From assembly GCF_007002745.1 (NCBI RefSeq), contig NZ_SGNY01000001.1, positions 62,001-126,000 of the forward strand: a stretch of DNA of 64,000 nucleotides. Direction: 5' to 3'. The notes beneath the pieces are model-generated. The model worked only from the letters and a program-made list of their open reading frames with translations. It did not search any database and was not told the origin of the DNA. Source of the stretch: Martinezella rhizogenes (lineage in GTDB: Bacteria; Pseudomonadota; Alphaproteobacteria; Rhizobiales; Rhizobiaceae). Shown in pieces: positions 44,345 to 52,735 of this stretch (its first letter is position 1; every line of letters begins with the position of its first letter). The position numbers and the translations under genes are program-made.

Positions 44345-44361
44345 ATTACCTCCGAGGTAAT
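44345..44361. promoter_or_regulatory. Perfect 17-bp palindrome between MmyB-type regulator and SnoaL gene
   Basis: ATTACCTC-C-GAGGTAAT has eight-base arms with a single central base. It lies 34 bp before the regulator start and 56 bp before the SnoaL start. It is the best candidate operator of the adjacent regulator. Confidence 0.65.
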
Positions 44362-44417
44362 TGTTCCGCTTCCCGACCGCCGGCATGTTTGGGCCGTCAA
44401 CCAGAAGGAGCGCAATC

Positions 44418-44780
44418 ATGACGCAACATCTCACAATCGCCCAGACCTATCTCGCAGCCTGGAACGAAGAGGACAATGAACGCCGCAGGCATCTCGTCGG
44501 TCAGGCATGGGCAGAAAATACGCGCTACGTCGATCCGCTGATGCAGGGCGAAGGCCAGCAGGGGATTGCCGCGATGATCGAGGCGGCGCGGCAGAAATTT
44601 CCGGGATATCGCTTCGTTCTTGCCGGCACCCCGGATGGTCACGGCAACTTCACCCGTTTCTCATGGCGTCTCATTTCGCCTGATGGGGATGATATTGCGG
44701 GTGGTACCGATGTCGTCAGCCTGAATGCCGAGGGACGGATCGAAAATGTCGTCGGTTTTCTCGATGGCGCGGCATCCTGA
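44418..44780 (+). CDS. SnoaL-like polyketide cyclase-type protein
   Basis: This 120-residue protein has the SnoaL/NTF2 fold, with IAQTYLAAWNEEDNERRRHLVGQAWAENTRYVDPLMQGEGQQGIAAMI and SLNAEGRIENVVGFLDG. The reaction is unknown; in context it may be induced by a lipophilic or electrophilic compound sensed by the divergent regulator. The ATG at 44418 follows AGAAGGAG. It converges with dxs, 42 bp away. Confidence 0.75.
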   Translation: MTQHLTIAQTYLAAWNEEDNERRRHLVGQAWAENTRYVDPLMQGEGQQGIAAMIEAARQKFPGYRFVLAGTPDGHGNFTRFSWRLISPDGDDIAGGTDVVSLNAEGRIENVVGFLDGAAS

Positions 44781-44822
44781 GAAAGAGGCGGGATGGTCCG
44801 GCCTCCTGTCCCGGCAATCTTG

Positions 44823-46742
44823 TCAGCCGGCGAAACCGACGCCGGCCTGACGCTGGCCGAGTGCATTAAACACCGTGGAAACGATGCCGGCCCGGTCAAG
44901 GCCGGCATTGGCATACATGGTTTCGGGCTTGGCCTGCTCCACCCACTGGTCGGGCAGGGTCAGGGTCCGGACCTTCGGGCCATGGTCAAGCAGGCCGGCG
45001 CTGGCCATGAAATGCAGCACATGCGCGCCGAAACCGCCGACGGAGCCTTCTTCGATGGTCACCAGAACCTCGTGATGGCTGGCCAGCTGGCGGATAAGGT
45101 CGAGATCGAGCGGCTTGGCGAAGCGCGCATCGGCAACCGTGGTGGAAAGGCCGGCCGCTTCAAGGTCTTCCGCCGCCGCCAGGCATTCAGCCAGCCGCGT
45201 GCCGAAGGAGAGCAGCGCAACCTTGGTGCCTTCCTTGATGATGCGGCCCTTGCCTATCTGGAGAATCTCACCACGCGCGGGCATCTCGACACCCACGCCT
45301 TCACCGCGCGGGTAACGGAAGGAAATCGGGCCTTCATCATAGGCCGCTGCCGTGCGCACCATATGTTTCAGCTCTGCCTCATCCGAGGCCGCCATCACCA
45401 CCATGCCGGGCAGGGTGGCGAGGAAAGTCGTGTCGAACGAACCGGCATGGGTCGGCCCGTCAGCACCGACAAAACCGGCGCGGTCGATGGGGAAACGCAC
45501 GGGCAGGCTCTGGATGGCCACATCATGCACCAGCTGGTCGTAACCGCGTTGCAGGAAGGTGGAATAAAGCGCGCAGAACGGCTTGTAACCATCAGCCGCA
45601 AGCCCCGCCGCAAAGGTGACGGCATGCTGCTCGGCAATGCCGACATCGAAGGTGCGAGACGGGAAAAGCTCGGCCATCTTGTCGAGGCCCGTGCCATTCG
45701 GCATGGCGGCCGTCACACCAATGATCTTCTCGTCGAGCGTCGCTTCCTGGATCAGGGCTTCGGCAAAGACGCTGGTATAGCTCGGCGCATTCGGCTTGGC
45801 TTTCGCCTGCGCGCCGGTGATGACGTCGAACTTGTTGACGCCGTGATATTTGTCGGCTGCGGCTTCAGCCGGCGCATAACCCTTGCCCTTCTGCGTCACC
45901 ACATGGATGAGGACGGGGCCTTTCTGGTTGTCGCGCACATTGCGCAGCACCGGCAAAAGGTGATCGAAGGAATGACCGTCGATCGGGCCGATGTGATAGA
46001 AGCCAAGCTCTTCGAACAGCGTGCCGCCGGTCACATAACCGCGCGCATGGGTCACGGCGCGGGTAATGGCGCGGTCGATGGTCTTGCCGAGATAGGCCGT
46101 CAGTTTCTTGCCGAAATCGCGGAAGCCCATATAGGTGCGGCCGGAGGCGAGGCGTGCCAGATAAGCGCTCATCGCGCCCGTCGGCGGCGCAATCGACATA
46201 TCGTTGTCGTTGAGGATGACGATCAGCCGCGCATCGAGCGCGCCGGCATTGTTCAATGCCTCAAACGCCATGCCCGCCGACATCGAGCCGTCGCCGATGA
46301 TGGCTACGACCTTGCGGTCGCTGCCATCAAGCCCCGCCGCCACCGCCATGCCGAGGCCGGCGGAAATGGAGGTGGAGGAATGGCCGGCGCCGAAATCATC
46401 ATATTCGCTTTCGGCCCGCCGGGTGAAACCGGAAAGCCCGTCTTCCTGCCGCAGCGTGCGGATGCGATCCCGTCGGCCGGTCAGAATCTTGTGCGGATAA
46501 CATTGATGGCCGACATCGAAGATCAGCCGGTCTTCGGGCGTGTTGAACACCTTGTGGATGGCAATCGTCAGTTCCACCACGCCAAGGCCGGCACCCAGAT
46601 GGCCACCGGTCTTCGACACGGCGTCAATCATCTCGTCGCGCAGTTCCCGTGCCAGTTCCGGCAGGTCGCGATCGTCGATCTCCTTGAGATCGGAGGGAAA
46701 ATTCACCCGGTCGAGCAATGGTGTCTGTGGCATTCCGGTCAA
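44823..46742 (-). CDS. dxs: 1-deoxy-D-xylulose-5-phosphate synthase
   Basis: This thiamine diphosphate enzyme condenses pyruvate and glyceraldehyde 3-phosphate, the first step of the MEP isoprenoid route. It is full length at 639 residues. Key parts are VGHQCYPHK, the [18 protein letters not shown] region (about 154), [25 protein letters not shown] (about 434), and the C-terminal transketolase domain with SFGTRL and VTIEEGS. A TTG at 46742 has an AAAAGG site; ATG 46733 is the alternative. It is followed by no tlyA here. Confidence 0.97.
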   Translation of the reverse strand: MTGMPQTPLLDRVNFPSDLKEIDDRDLPELARELRDEMIDAVSKTGGHLGAGLGVVELTIAIHKVFNTPEDRLIFDVGHQCYPHKILTGRRDRIRTLRQEDGLSGFTRRAESEYDDFGAGHSSTSISAGLGMAVAAGLDGSDRKVVAIIGDGSMSAGMAFEALNNAGALDARLIVILNDNDMSIAPPTGAMSAYLARLASGRTYMGFRDFGKKLTAYLGKTIDRAITRAVTHARGYVTGGTLFEELGFYHIGPIDGHSFDHLLPVLRNVRDNQKGPVLIHVVTQKGKGYAPAEAAADKYHGVNKFDVITGAQAKAKPNAPSYTSVFAEALIQEATLDEKIIGVTAAMPNGTGLDKMAELFPSRTFDVGIAEQHAVTFAAGLAADGYKPFCALYSTFLQRGYDQLVHDVAIQSLPVRFPIDRAGFVGADGPTHAGSFDTTFLATLPGMVVMAASDEAELKHMVRTAAAYDEGPISFRYPRGEGVGVEMPARGEILQIGKGRIIKEGTKVALLSFGTRLAECLAAAEDLEAAGLSTTVADARFAKPLDLDLIRQLASHHEVLVTIEEGSVGGFGAHVLHFMASAGLLDHGPKVRTLTLPDQWVEQAKPETMYANAGLDRAGIVSTVFNALGQRQAGVGFAG

Positions 46743-46841
46743 TCGTTCGGCCTTTTCTTGTCGTCAGCAGGGCGTGCCAGAGCGTCTTTCATGTCGAAAG
46801 CCGACGGTGCAGCCCTGCATGTCGTACACTTCTATAGAATT

Positions 46842-47765
46842 TCAACCTTCCGGCAAAGGGACAAACTCTTCTTCGTCGCCGGGAACGATGTCGAAGCGTC
46901 CGGTTCTCCACTCCTGTTTGGCCTGCTCTATGCGTTCTTTTGATGACGAAACGAAGTTCCACCAGATGTAACGGCGCTCATTCAGCGCCGCCCCGCCAAA
47001 GATCATGATGTGACAGCCATTGCTGCCGGCCTGCAGCGTGATGTCGTCGCCGGGCCGGAAGACGAGCAGCTGGTCGGCGGCGAAGATATCACCGGCAACA
47101 TCCAGCGAACCGGACAGAATATAGATCGCCCGCTCCTCATGATCGGCGGAGAAGGGGAATTTTACCCCCGGCTCCAGCGACAGGTCGACATAAAGCGTAT
47201 CTGTAAAGGACGAAACCGGGGAGGTGAGGCCTTCGAATTCGCCGATTACCACCCGGCCGGTCGCGCCCTTGAGGTCGATCAGCGGCATGTCTTCCTTCGC
47301 CGTGTGGGCAAAGGCGGGGGCGATTTCTTCCATATGGTCTGGCAGGGCAAGCCAGGTCTGCAGGCCGGACATGGAAAGCGGATGGCCACGCAGATTTTCC
47401 GGCGTGCGTTCCGAATGCACGATGCCGCGCCCGGCCGTCATCAGGTTGATGTCGCCGGGGCGGATGACAAGCTCGGTGCCGAGACTGTCCCGGTGCTTGA
47501 TTTCGCCGTCGAACAGATAGGTAACGGTGGAAAGCCCGATATGCGGATGCGGCTTGACGTCGAGCGCCTCACCCGCCTTCAGGATCGCCGGGCCCATGCG
47601 ATCGAAAAAGATGAACGGCCCCACAAGCCGCCGCTGCCGGGTCGGCAGGGCGCGGCGCACGGCAAAGCCGCCAATATCGCTGGTGCGGGGAATGATCAGG
47701 TTCTCGATGGCATCGCAGGCAAAAGCATCACCCGCGACGGGATCGTTGCCGGGAAAGAAGGACAT
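46842..47765 (-). CDS. Pirin-family cupin protein
   Basis: This bicupin protein of 307 residues has the metal site in the N-terminal domain: PHPHIGLSTVTYLFDGEIKHRDS, followed by AGRGIVHSE. Bacterial pirins have quercetinase activity or bind partner enzymes of central metabolism; the role here is not known. ATG after GAGGAGCTTGCG. It lies between xseB and dxs on the same strand, with 99 bp to dxs, so co-transcription is possible. Confidence 0.88.
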   Translation of the reverse strand: MSFFPGNDPVAGDAFACDAIENLIIPRTSDIGGFAVRRALPTRQRRLVGPFIFFDRMGPAILKAGEALDVKPHPHIGLSTVTYLFDGEIKHRDSLGTELVIRPGDINLMTAGRGIVHSERTPENLRGHPLSMSGLQTWLALPDHMEEIAPAFAHTAKEDMPLIDLKGATGRVVIGEFEGLTSPVSSFTDTLYVDLSLEPGVKFPFSADHEERAIYILSGSLDVAGDIFAADQLLVFRPGDDITLQAGSNGCHIMIFGGAALNERRYIWWNFVSSSKERIEQAKQEWRTGRFDIVPGDEEEFVPLPEG

Positions 47766-47913
47766 CGCAAGCTCCTCGTATCGTCTGGCGGGAGTTTAGC
47801 ACAACCGAGCGAGAGGGGAGCATCGCGATATCGAACGCAGCGTCAACGATCCTAGTTAACACGACATTGTGAGAACACCTTACGGCCGGGGAAAGTTTTC
47901 AAACCTCTCCTCC

Positions 47914-47997
47914 GTCATCCTCGGGCTTGTCCCGAGGATCTAAACACGTCAAGAAAATCAATGCATTGCCGATCCTCGGGACCAGCCCGAGGATGAC
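47914..47997. repeat. 84-bp inverted repeat in the xseB-pirin gap
   Basis: GTCATCCTCGGGCT and AGCCCGAGGATGAC are perfect 14-base terminal arms, with inner CCCGAGGATC / GATCCTCGGG arms. The centre is A+T-rich. It differs in sequence from the 124-bp and 111-bp repeats. It may act as a bidirectional terminator or a RIME-like element. The whole 299-bp gap (47766-48064) holds no other feature. Confidence 0.75.
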
Positions 47998-48064
47998 GTC
48001 GAGTGTTTGAATCGGGAGGTGGCTACCTTATCGAATCACGTCCAAACGCTCCCGCTAAACGCAG

Positions 48065-48319
48065 TCATTCCCCATCGAGCGGTTCCACACCCTGCGGCTT
48101 GCCCGCACGATCGAGACGGATTTTTTCGATTCGTTTTTCGGCAGCGTTCAACAGCGTCTCGCAGTGTTTCTTCAGGGCTTCGCCGCGCTCATAGATGGCG
48201 ATTGATTCGTCCAGCGCCACGTCTCCGCGTTCCAGGCGTGCGACAATGCTTTCCAGCTCGGCGACGGCCTTTTCGAAGGAATAACCGCTGACATCGGCTG
48301 TGTTGGCATTTTCCGTCAT
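48065..48319 (-). CDS. xseB: Exodeoxyribonuclease VII small subunit
   Basis: This 84-residue helical protein has [52 protein letters not shown], the XseB signature. It joins XseA (not in the window) to form exonuclease VII, which degrades single-stranded DNA. The ATG at 48319 follows AAGG at seven bases and two bases after the deacetylase stop; a TTG at 48325 would overlap that stop. The upstream genes are deacetylase and bioMNY on the same strand. Confidence 0.95.
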   Translation of the reverse strand: MTENANTADVSGYSFEKAVAELESIVARLERGDVALDESIAIYERGEALKKHCETLLNAAEKRIEKIRLDRAGKPQGVEPLDGE

Positions 48320-48321
48320 GT

Positions 48322-49257
48322 TCAACCCTTCATCATTCTCAAAATATGCATGGCTGCCGATTCCGCCAGCCCTTCCAGATCATAACCACCTTCAAGCAGG
48401 CTGACGACCCGGTTCGATGCGTATTTGTCGGCCATTTCCAGAAGCCGGCCCGTAGCCCAGTCGAAATCCTCTCCCATCAGATTGATCTGCGCCAGCGGAT
48501 CGCGGTGATGCGCGTCGAAACCGGCGGAGATGAGGATGAGATCAGGCGAAAAATCGGCAATCGCCGGCAGCACGCGGGATTTGAACGCCTCGCGAAAATG
48601 GTCGCTGCCGGTGTTGGGCGAAAGCGGTGCGTTGACGATATTGTTCTTCGCGCCGGTTTCGTTTTTATCGCCGCTCCACGGGTAAAGCGGCATCTGGTGG
48701 GTGGAACAGAACAGCACGGAAGTGTCGTTCCAGAAGATATCCTGCGTGCCGTTGCCGTGATGCACGTCCCAGTCGATGATGGCGATGCGCTCTGCGCCAT
48801 GTTTTTTCTGGGCATGGCGGGCGGCAATCGCCACATTGTTGAAAAGACAGAAGCCCATGGCCTTGGCGGTTTCCGCATGGTGGCCGGGCGGACGGGCGGC
48901 GACGAAGACATTGTCGGCAGCACCGGTAAACACGTCATCCACCGCAGCCATTGCCGCACCGATGCCGGTCAGCGCCGCCTGCAGGCTTTTCGGCGAGGCA
49001 TAGGTATCCGCCTCAATGCGGTTGATCTCGCCATCCTCTTGCGGGATCTGCCGCATGACGGCAAGCAGATGCTCTTCCGGATGCGCCAGCAGCACTGCAT
49101 CCTCATTGGCCTGAGGCGCTTCCTTCCGTTCCAGCCGCTCGAAATTCGGATGTTCGAGTGCGATGTTCAGCGACCGCAGGCGGTCCGGCCGCTCGGGGTG
49201 GCCGGGAGGCGTGATATGCTCCAGGAAGATCGGGTGTTCGTATAAACGCGTCGCCAT
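48322..49257 (-). CDS. Histone deacetylase-family (AcuC/HdaH-type) amidohydrolase
   Basis: This zinc-dependent amidohydrolase of 311 residues has the catalytic histidines in RPPGHHAE (about 135). It has zinc ligands in [12 protein letters not shown] (about 174) and [12 protein letters not shown] (about 251), and a late GGYDL. Bacterial substrates vary, including acetylpolyamines and acetyl-lysine proteins; the substrate here is unknown. It begins 25 bp after bioY with GGAGG ahead and ends two bases before xseB. Confidence 0.92.
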   Translation of the reverse strand: MATRLYEHPIFLEHITPPGHPERPDRLRSLNIALEHPNFERLERKEAPQANEDAVLLAHPEEHLLAVMRQIPQEDGEINRIEADTYASPKSLQAALTGIGAAMAAVDDVFTGAADNVFVAARPPGHHAETAKAMGFCLFNNVAIAARHAQKKHGAERIAIIDWDVHHGNGTQDIFWNDTSVLFCSTHQMPLYPWSGDKNETGAKNNIVNAPLSPNTGSDHFREAFKSRVLPAIADFSPDLILISAGFDAHHRDPLAQINLMGEDFDWATGRLLEMADKYASNRVVSLLEGGYDLEGLAESAAMHILRMMKG

Positions 49258-49282
49258 GCTTTTCCTCCCGAAGAAAGTCTGT

Positions 49283-49846
49283 TCAGGCGCGCTGCGGCAG
49301 AAGCGGATAACCGGCCATCACGGCACGGCCGGCCAGTGCGGCAAGAACGGCCTTCAGCGCATCGCCGGGAATGAAGGCGAGCGAACCCATGAAGGCCTTC
49401 TCGAAACCAAGCCCGACGACCAGCGCCAGATAGGTGATGCCGAAGGCATAAAGCACGACCACGCCGCCGATGAGGCTGGCGACGAAGAAGCCAATGCCCT
49501 GCGTCAGAGCGGACTGGCTGCGATTGACGAGTTTTTCCGAGAGCGTGCCGGTGACGAAGACAGCTGCGATCCAGCCGATCAGGAAGCCCGTCGTCGGCGT
49601 GGTGAAGATGGAAAGACCACCGCGTCCGCCCGACAGGACCGGCAGGCCGATGGCGGCAATCAGGATCGTCAGCAGAACCGCGAGCGTGCCGCGCTTCGCA
49701 CCCAGCACGACGCCCGCCAGCATGACGCCGAGCGACTGCGCGGTGATCGGCACGGGAACGAAACCGAGCGTGATCGGCGGCAGAAGCCCAAGTGCGATGA
49801 TGATGGCGGAAAACAGCGAAATCAGCACAAGGTCGCGGGTCGTCAT
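49283..49846 (-). CDS. bioY: Biotin transporter substrate-binding subunit BioY
   Basis: BioY is the S component that binds biotin with nanomolar affinity. The 187-residue protein has six membrane segments, with LGFVPVPITAQSLGVMLAG and RGGLSIFTTPTTGFLIGWI as family marks. The ATG at 49846 is preferred; a TTG at 49855 would overlap bioN by four bases. It is the last gene of the bioMNY unit. Confidence 0.95.
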   Translation of the reverse strand: MTTRDLVLISLFSAIIIALGLLPPITLGFVPVPITAQSLGVMLAGVVLGAKRGTLAVLLTILIAAIGLPVLSGGRGGLSIFTTPTTGFLIGWIAAVFVTGTLSEKLVNRSQSALTQGIGFFVASLIGGVVVLYAFGITYLALVVGLGFEKAFMGSLAFIPGDALKAVLAALAGRAVMAGYPLLPQRA

Positions 49847-49851
49847 GGCGC

Positions 49852-50484
49852 TCAAAACTCCGGATGGTTATCTGGCGCCAAGCTTTGGCCTCTGAAACCT
49901 CGCGCGTCAATGGCGTCGGCAATGGCATCGGCATCCTTCAACGTCATAATGACGAGTGGCACGATGATGGTCGCCATGCGCACGGGCAGGCCGCGAGCCC
50001 GGTGTGCGTCACGCACCGCATGATACCGGTTGACGATCTCGGGCACGAACCGCACGACGAGCCCGACCGCAAGCCCGATATCGGCAGCCTTGACCAGCCC
50101 CAGCCTTTCGAGAGGGGCGGCGGCAAGCGTGATCTCATCCATGAACTGCGAGATGCTGACGGTGATGGTGACGGCGGTCGCAAGCAGCGCCAGCGCCGTC
50201 AGCCGCAAAAGATTGACTGTCGCATCATGGGCCGGGAGCAAAAGATAGCTGAAGGCCGCGACGAGGAAAATGGTCAGCATCACCGGCCGCAGCCGCAGGC
50301 CGATCTCCCGGAAGGACAGCCGCGTCTCGCGCAGGATAGCGGCGGCGAGAACCACGGCGAATCCCAGCAACAACAGATCGCGGGTAAGGAACAGTGCGAT
50401 GCTGAAGCCCATCAGCGTCAGGAGCTTGAGGCGCGGCGAGACGCGGTAGAGCCAGCCCGTGCCTTCAACGTGCAGCGATTTCAT
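49852..50484 (-). CDS. bioN: Biotin ECF transporter T component
   Basis: BioN is the EcfT-type transmembrane coupling protein, 210 residues with four to five membrane segments. Coupling motifs with Ala-Arg-Gly appear as HRARGLPVRM and DARGFRGQ. Its ATG overlaps the bioM stop (ATGA). It couples ATP hydrolysis by BioM to BioY. Confidence 0.93.
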   Translation of the reverse strand: MKSLHVEGTGWLYRVSPRLKLLTLMGFSIALFLTRDLLLLGFAVVLAAAILRETRLSFREIGLRLRPVMLTIFLVAAFSYLLLPAHDATVNLLRLTALALLATAVTITVSISQFMDEITLAAAPLERLGLVKAADIGLAVGLVVRFVPEIVNRYHAVRDAHRARGLPVRMATIIVPLVIMTLKDADAIADAIDARGFRGQSLAPDNHPEF

Positions 50485-51161
50485 CGCGCCACCGCCGCGA
50501 GATATTGCGCCACTGCCTCGTCAGGCGCGGCGTCCGCAATCAACGCGCCGCCGTGAAAAACCAGCACACGGTCGAAGCCTTCAAGCAGCGGCAGATCATG
50601 GGTGATGACGATGAGCGACTGCGACAGCGTCGCCATGGTCTTTTCCACGACAGCCCGGTTTTTGAGATCAAGCTGGTTGGTCGGCTCGTCGAGAATAAGG
50701 ATGTGCGGTTCGGTAACCAGAAGCGCGGCCAGCGCCGCAAGCTGCAGCTCCCCGCCGGAAAGCTCATGCGCGCGTCTCTCCTCAAGATGGGAAATGCCGA
50801 GCCGGGCAAGAACGGCCTTCACCCGGGTTTCGGTTTCCGCCTTGCCGAGACCGAGCCGTTTCAGCCCGAAGGCGACATCGTCGCGCACGATCGGCAGGAT
50901 GATCTGGTTCTGCGGATTCTGGAAGATGAAACCGACCGTCTGCAAGACCGCCTTGGCGTCCGTCACGGTGTCGAGACCGTTCACCGCAACCTTGCCCTCG
51001 CTCGGCTTGTTCAGCCCGTTGATCAGCCGGGCAAAGGTGGTCTTGCCGGAACCATTGAGGCCGATCACGCCGATACGCCGTTCCGTCAATGTCAGAGACA
51101 GGGGCTGCAGGGCCTGCCGGCCCTCGAAAGCGACACCGGCGGCGTCGAAACGGATTTCCAA
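50481..51161 (-). CDS. bioM: Biotin ECF transporter ATPase component
   Basis: The ABC ATPase (226 residues) has Walker A GLNGSGKTTFARLINGL (about 33), Q-loop GFIFQNPQNQI, signature LSGGELQLAALAALL (about 140) and Walker B ILILDEPTNQLD (about 155). The start is a TTG at 51161 with GAGGA seven bases ahead. A second ATPase subunit, seen in group II ECF systems, is absent, as expected for the BioMNY group. No BioR box was seen in front. Confidence 0.94.
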   Translation of the reverse strand: MEIRFDAAGVAFEGRQALQPLSLTLTERRIGVIGLNGSGKTTFARLINGLNKPSEGKVAVNGLDTVTDAKAVLQTVGFIFQNPQNQIILPIVRDDVAFGLKRLGLGKAETETRVKAVLARLGISHLEERRAHELSGGELQLAALAALLVTEPHILILDEPTNQLDLKNRAVVEKTMATLSQSLIVITHDLPLLEGFDRVLVFHGGALIADAAPDEAVAQYLAAVAR

Positions 51162-51222
51162 GCTTACATCCTCGCGCTCGTTTTCCGGTTCTATACCCCG
51201 TCATCAACAGAAGTGAAACAAG

Positions 51223-51237
51223 GAACAAAAAAAGAAC
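51223..51237 (+). promoter_or_regulatory. LexA (SOS) box upstream of the YcaQ-type gene
   Basis: GAAC-AAAAAAA-GAAC matches the alphaproteobacterial LexA consensus, with an all-A spacer. It lies 37 bp before the start of the plus-strand gene and 62 bp from bioM, in the promoter position of the former. Confidence 0.65.
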
Positions 51238-51274
51238 ATTGCAATCCTGAAAAAGCCGTCATACCTTCTGCTCC

Positions 51275-52471
51275 ATGGTGATCAAGGTTTCAAACGAAGC
51301 GGCAAGACGAATTTTTCTGGCGCGGCAGGGGCTTTCCTCGCCGCCCGGCAAGGCGCTTTCCAAGAGCGACCTGCTGCAGCTGATAACCGATATCGGTTTT
51401 GTGCAGGTGGACAGCATCGGCACGGTGGAGCGCGCCCACCACCAGATTATCTTCTCCCGCAACCAGACCTACAGGCGTGATCATCTGACCACGCTTTTGG
51501 AAAAGGACCGGGCTTTGTTCGAGCACTGGACACATGACGCTTCCATCGTGCCGACGGAATTTTATCCCTATTGGAAGCACCGCTTCCGCCGCCGCGAGCC
51601 GATCATTCAGGAGCGCTGGCGCAAATGGCACGGCGAGGGTTTCGACGCCGCTTTCGGCGAAACGCTGGAGCGCATCGCGGCAACCGGCCCGGTTTTGGCG
51701 CGGGAACTGAAGGAAGAGGGGCACCAGTCCGGCGGCTGGTGGAACTGGCATCCGTCCAAGACCGCGCTTGAATATCTCTGGCACACCGGCAAGCTGGCGA
51801 TTGCCGGCCGGGTGAACTTCCAGAAGGTCTATGACCTCGCCGAACGGGTCATTCCCGGCGAGCATCACGAAACCGAGGTGGAGCATGCGGAATTCGTCGA
51901 CTGGGCCTGCCGGCAGGCGCTGAAACGGCTGGGTTTCGCCACCCATGGTGAAATCGCCGCCTTTTTCGATCTCGTTACCCCGCAGGAGGCGAGGGACTGG
52001 GTCAAAAGTCATCGCGATGAACTCTGCGAGGTCTCACTTCTTGCAAGTGACGGGGACACTGCCCGCCCGTCCTATGCCTTTGCCGATTTCACCGCCGACC
52101 TGACCGACGTGCCGGAACCCTCATCCCGCGTCCGCGTCCTCAGCCCTTTCGATCCGCTGTTGCGTGACCGCAACCGCACGGAGCGGCTGTTCGGTTTTTA
52201 TTACCGCATCGAGGTCTTCGTGCCGGAGCCGAAACGGCAATATGGCTATTATGTCTTCCCGCTTCTGGAGGGCGACCGCGTGATCGGTCGCATCGACATG
52301 AAGGCGGATCGCAAGCGCGGTACGCTGGATGTTCGGCGCCTGTGGCTGGAACCGGGCGTGCGTGCCTCGGCGGGCCGGCTGGAGAAGCTCGACGCGGAGC
52401 TGGCGCGGCTCGCGAAATTTACGGGGGTGGAGAGCGTGAATTATCTGGAGGGCTGGCGGGAGGAGAACTGA
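51275..52471 (+). CDS. YcaQ/AlkX-type DNA glycosylase (HTH_42 family)
   Basis: The 398-residue protein belongs to the winged-helix HTH_42 family, whose Escherichia coli member YcaQ (AlkX) excises crosslink lesions. The signature IGFVQVDSIGTVERAHHQIIF lies at about 37-57, and GGWWNWHPSKTALEYLW at about 148. A C-terminal core with RVLSPFDPLLRDRNRTERLFGFYYR follows. The ATG at 51275 leads directly into MVIKVSNEAARRIF. The LexA box ahead agrees with a repair role in crosslink or alkylation damage. Confidence 0.85.
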   Translation: MVIKVSNEAARRIFLARQGLSSPPGKALSKSDLLQLITDIGFVQVDSIGTVERAHHQIIFSRNQTYRRDHLTTLLEKDRALFEHWTHDASIVPTEFYPYWKHRFRRREPIIQERWRKWHGEGFDAAFGETLERIAATGPVLARELKEEGHQSGGWWNWHPSKTALEYLWHTGKLAIAGRVNFQKVYDLAERVIPGEHHETEVEHAEFVDWACRQALKRLGFATHGEIAAFFDLVTPQEARDWVKSHRDELCEVSLLASDGDTARPSYAFADFTADLTDVPEPSSRVRVLSPFDPLLRDRNRTERLFGFYYRIEVFVPEPKRQYGYYVFPLLEGDRVIGRIDMKADRKRGTLDVRRLWLEPGVRASAGRLEKLDAELARLAKFTGVESVNYLEGWREEN

Positions 52472-52554
52472 GGTCGATCGCTCAAGGATATTTTTGAGAC
52501 GGCATCGCCCCGCATGCGAATATCGCCCCTGATGAAGCACGGCGTCGCCACCCA

Positions 52555-52678
52555 TTTCTTCTCCCCGCCGGGGAGAAGGTGGCCCGAAGGGTCGGATGAG
52601 GGGGCACTCTCTCCGAAATCCGGCAAGGGCGCCCCCTCATCCCGCTGCCGCGGACTTCTCCCCCTCGGGGAGAAGAAA
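52555..52678. repeat. 124-bp RIME-like repeat, copy A2
   Basis: Same length and terminal arms as A1 and A3 but with the outer flanks in reverse orientation: AAGGTGGCCCGAAGGGTCG first, then CCCGCTGCCGCGGACTT. The centre CTCTCCGAAATCCGGCAA has the same direction as in A3. It lies 83 bp after the YcaQ-type gene. Confidence 0.8.
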
Positions 52679-52735
52679 CAAGGGGCACCCACTCGCTTCA
52701 CAATTGCCCTGGAAAACCAAAGGCAAACCCCAAAA

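Noticed and set aside
44793..46943. A 716-codon open frame on the plus strand
   Set aside because: It is the antisense shadow of dxs, with low-complexity composition; dxs is a full conserved protein on the other strand.
51162..51274. BioR operator (TTATCTATAA type) before bioM
   Set aside because: No match with the palindromic core was found; only a partial TTCTATA occurs.
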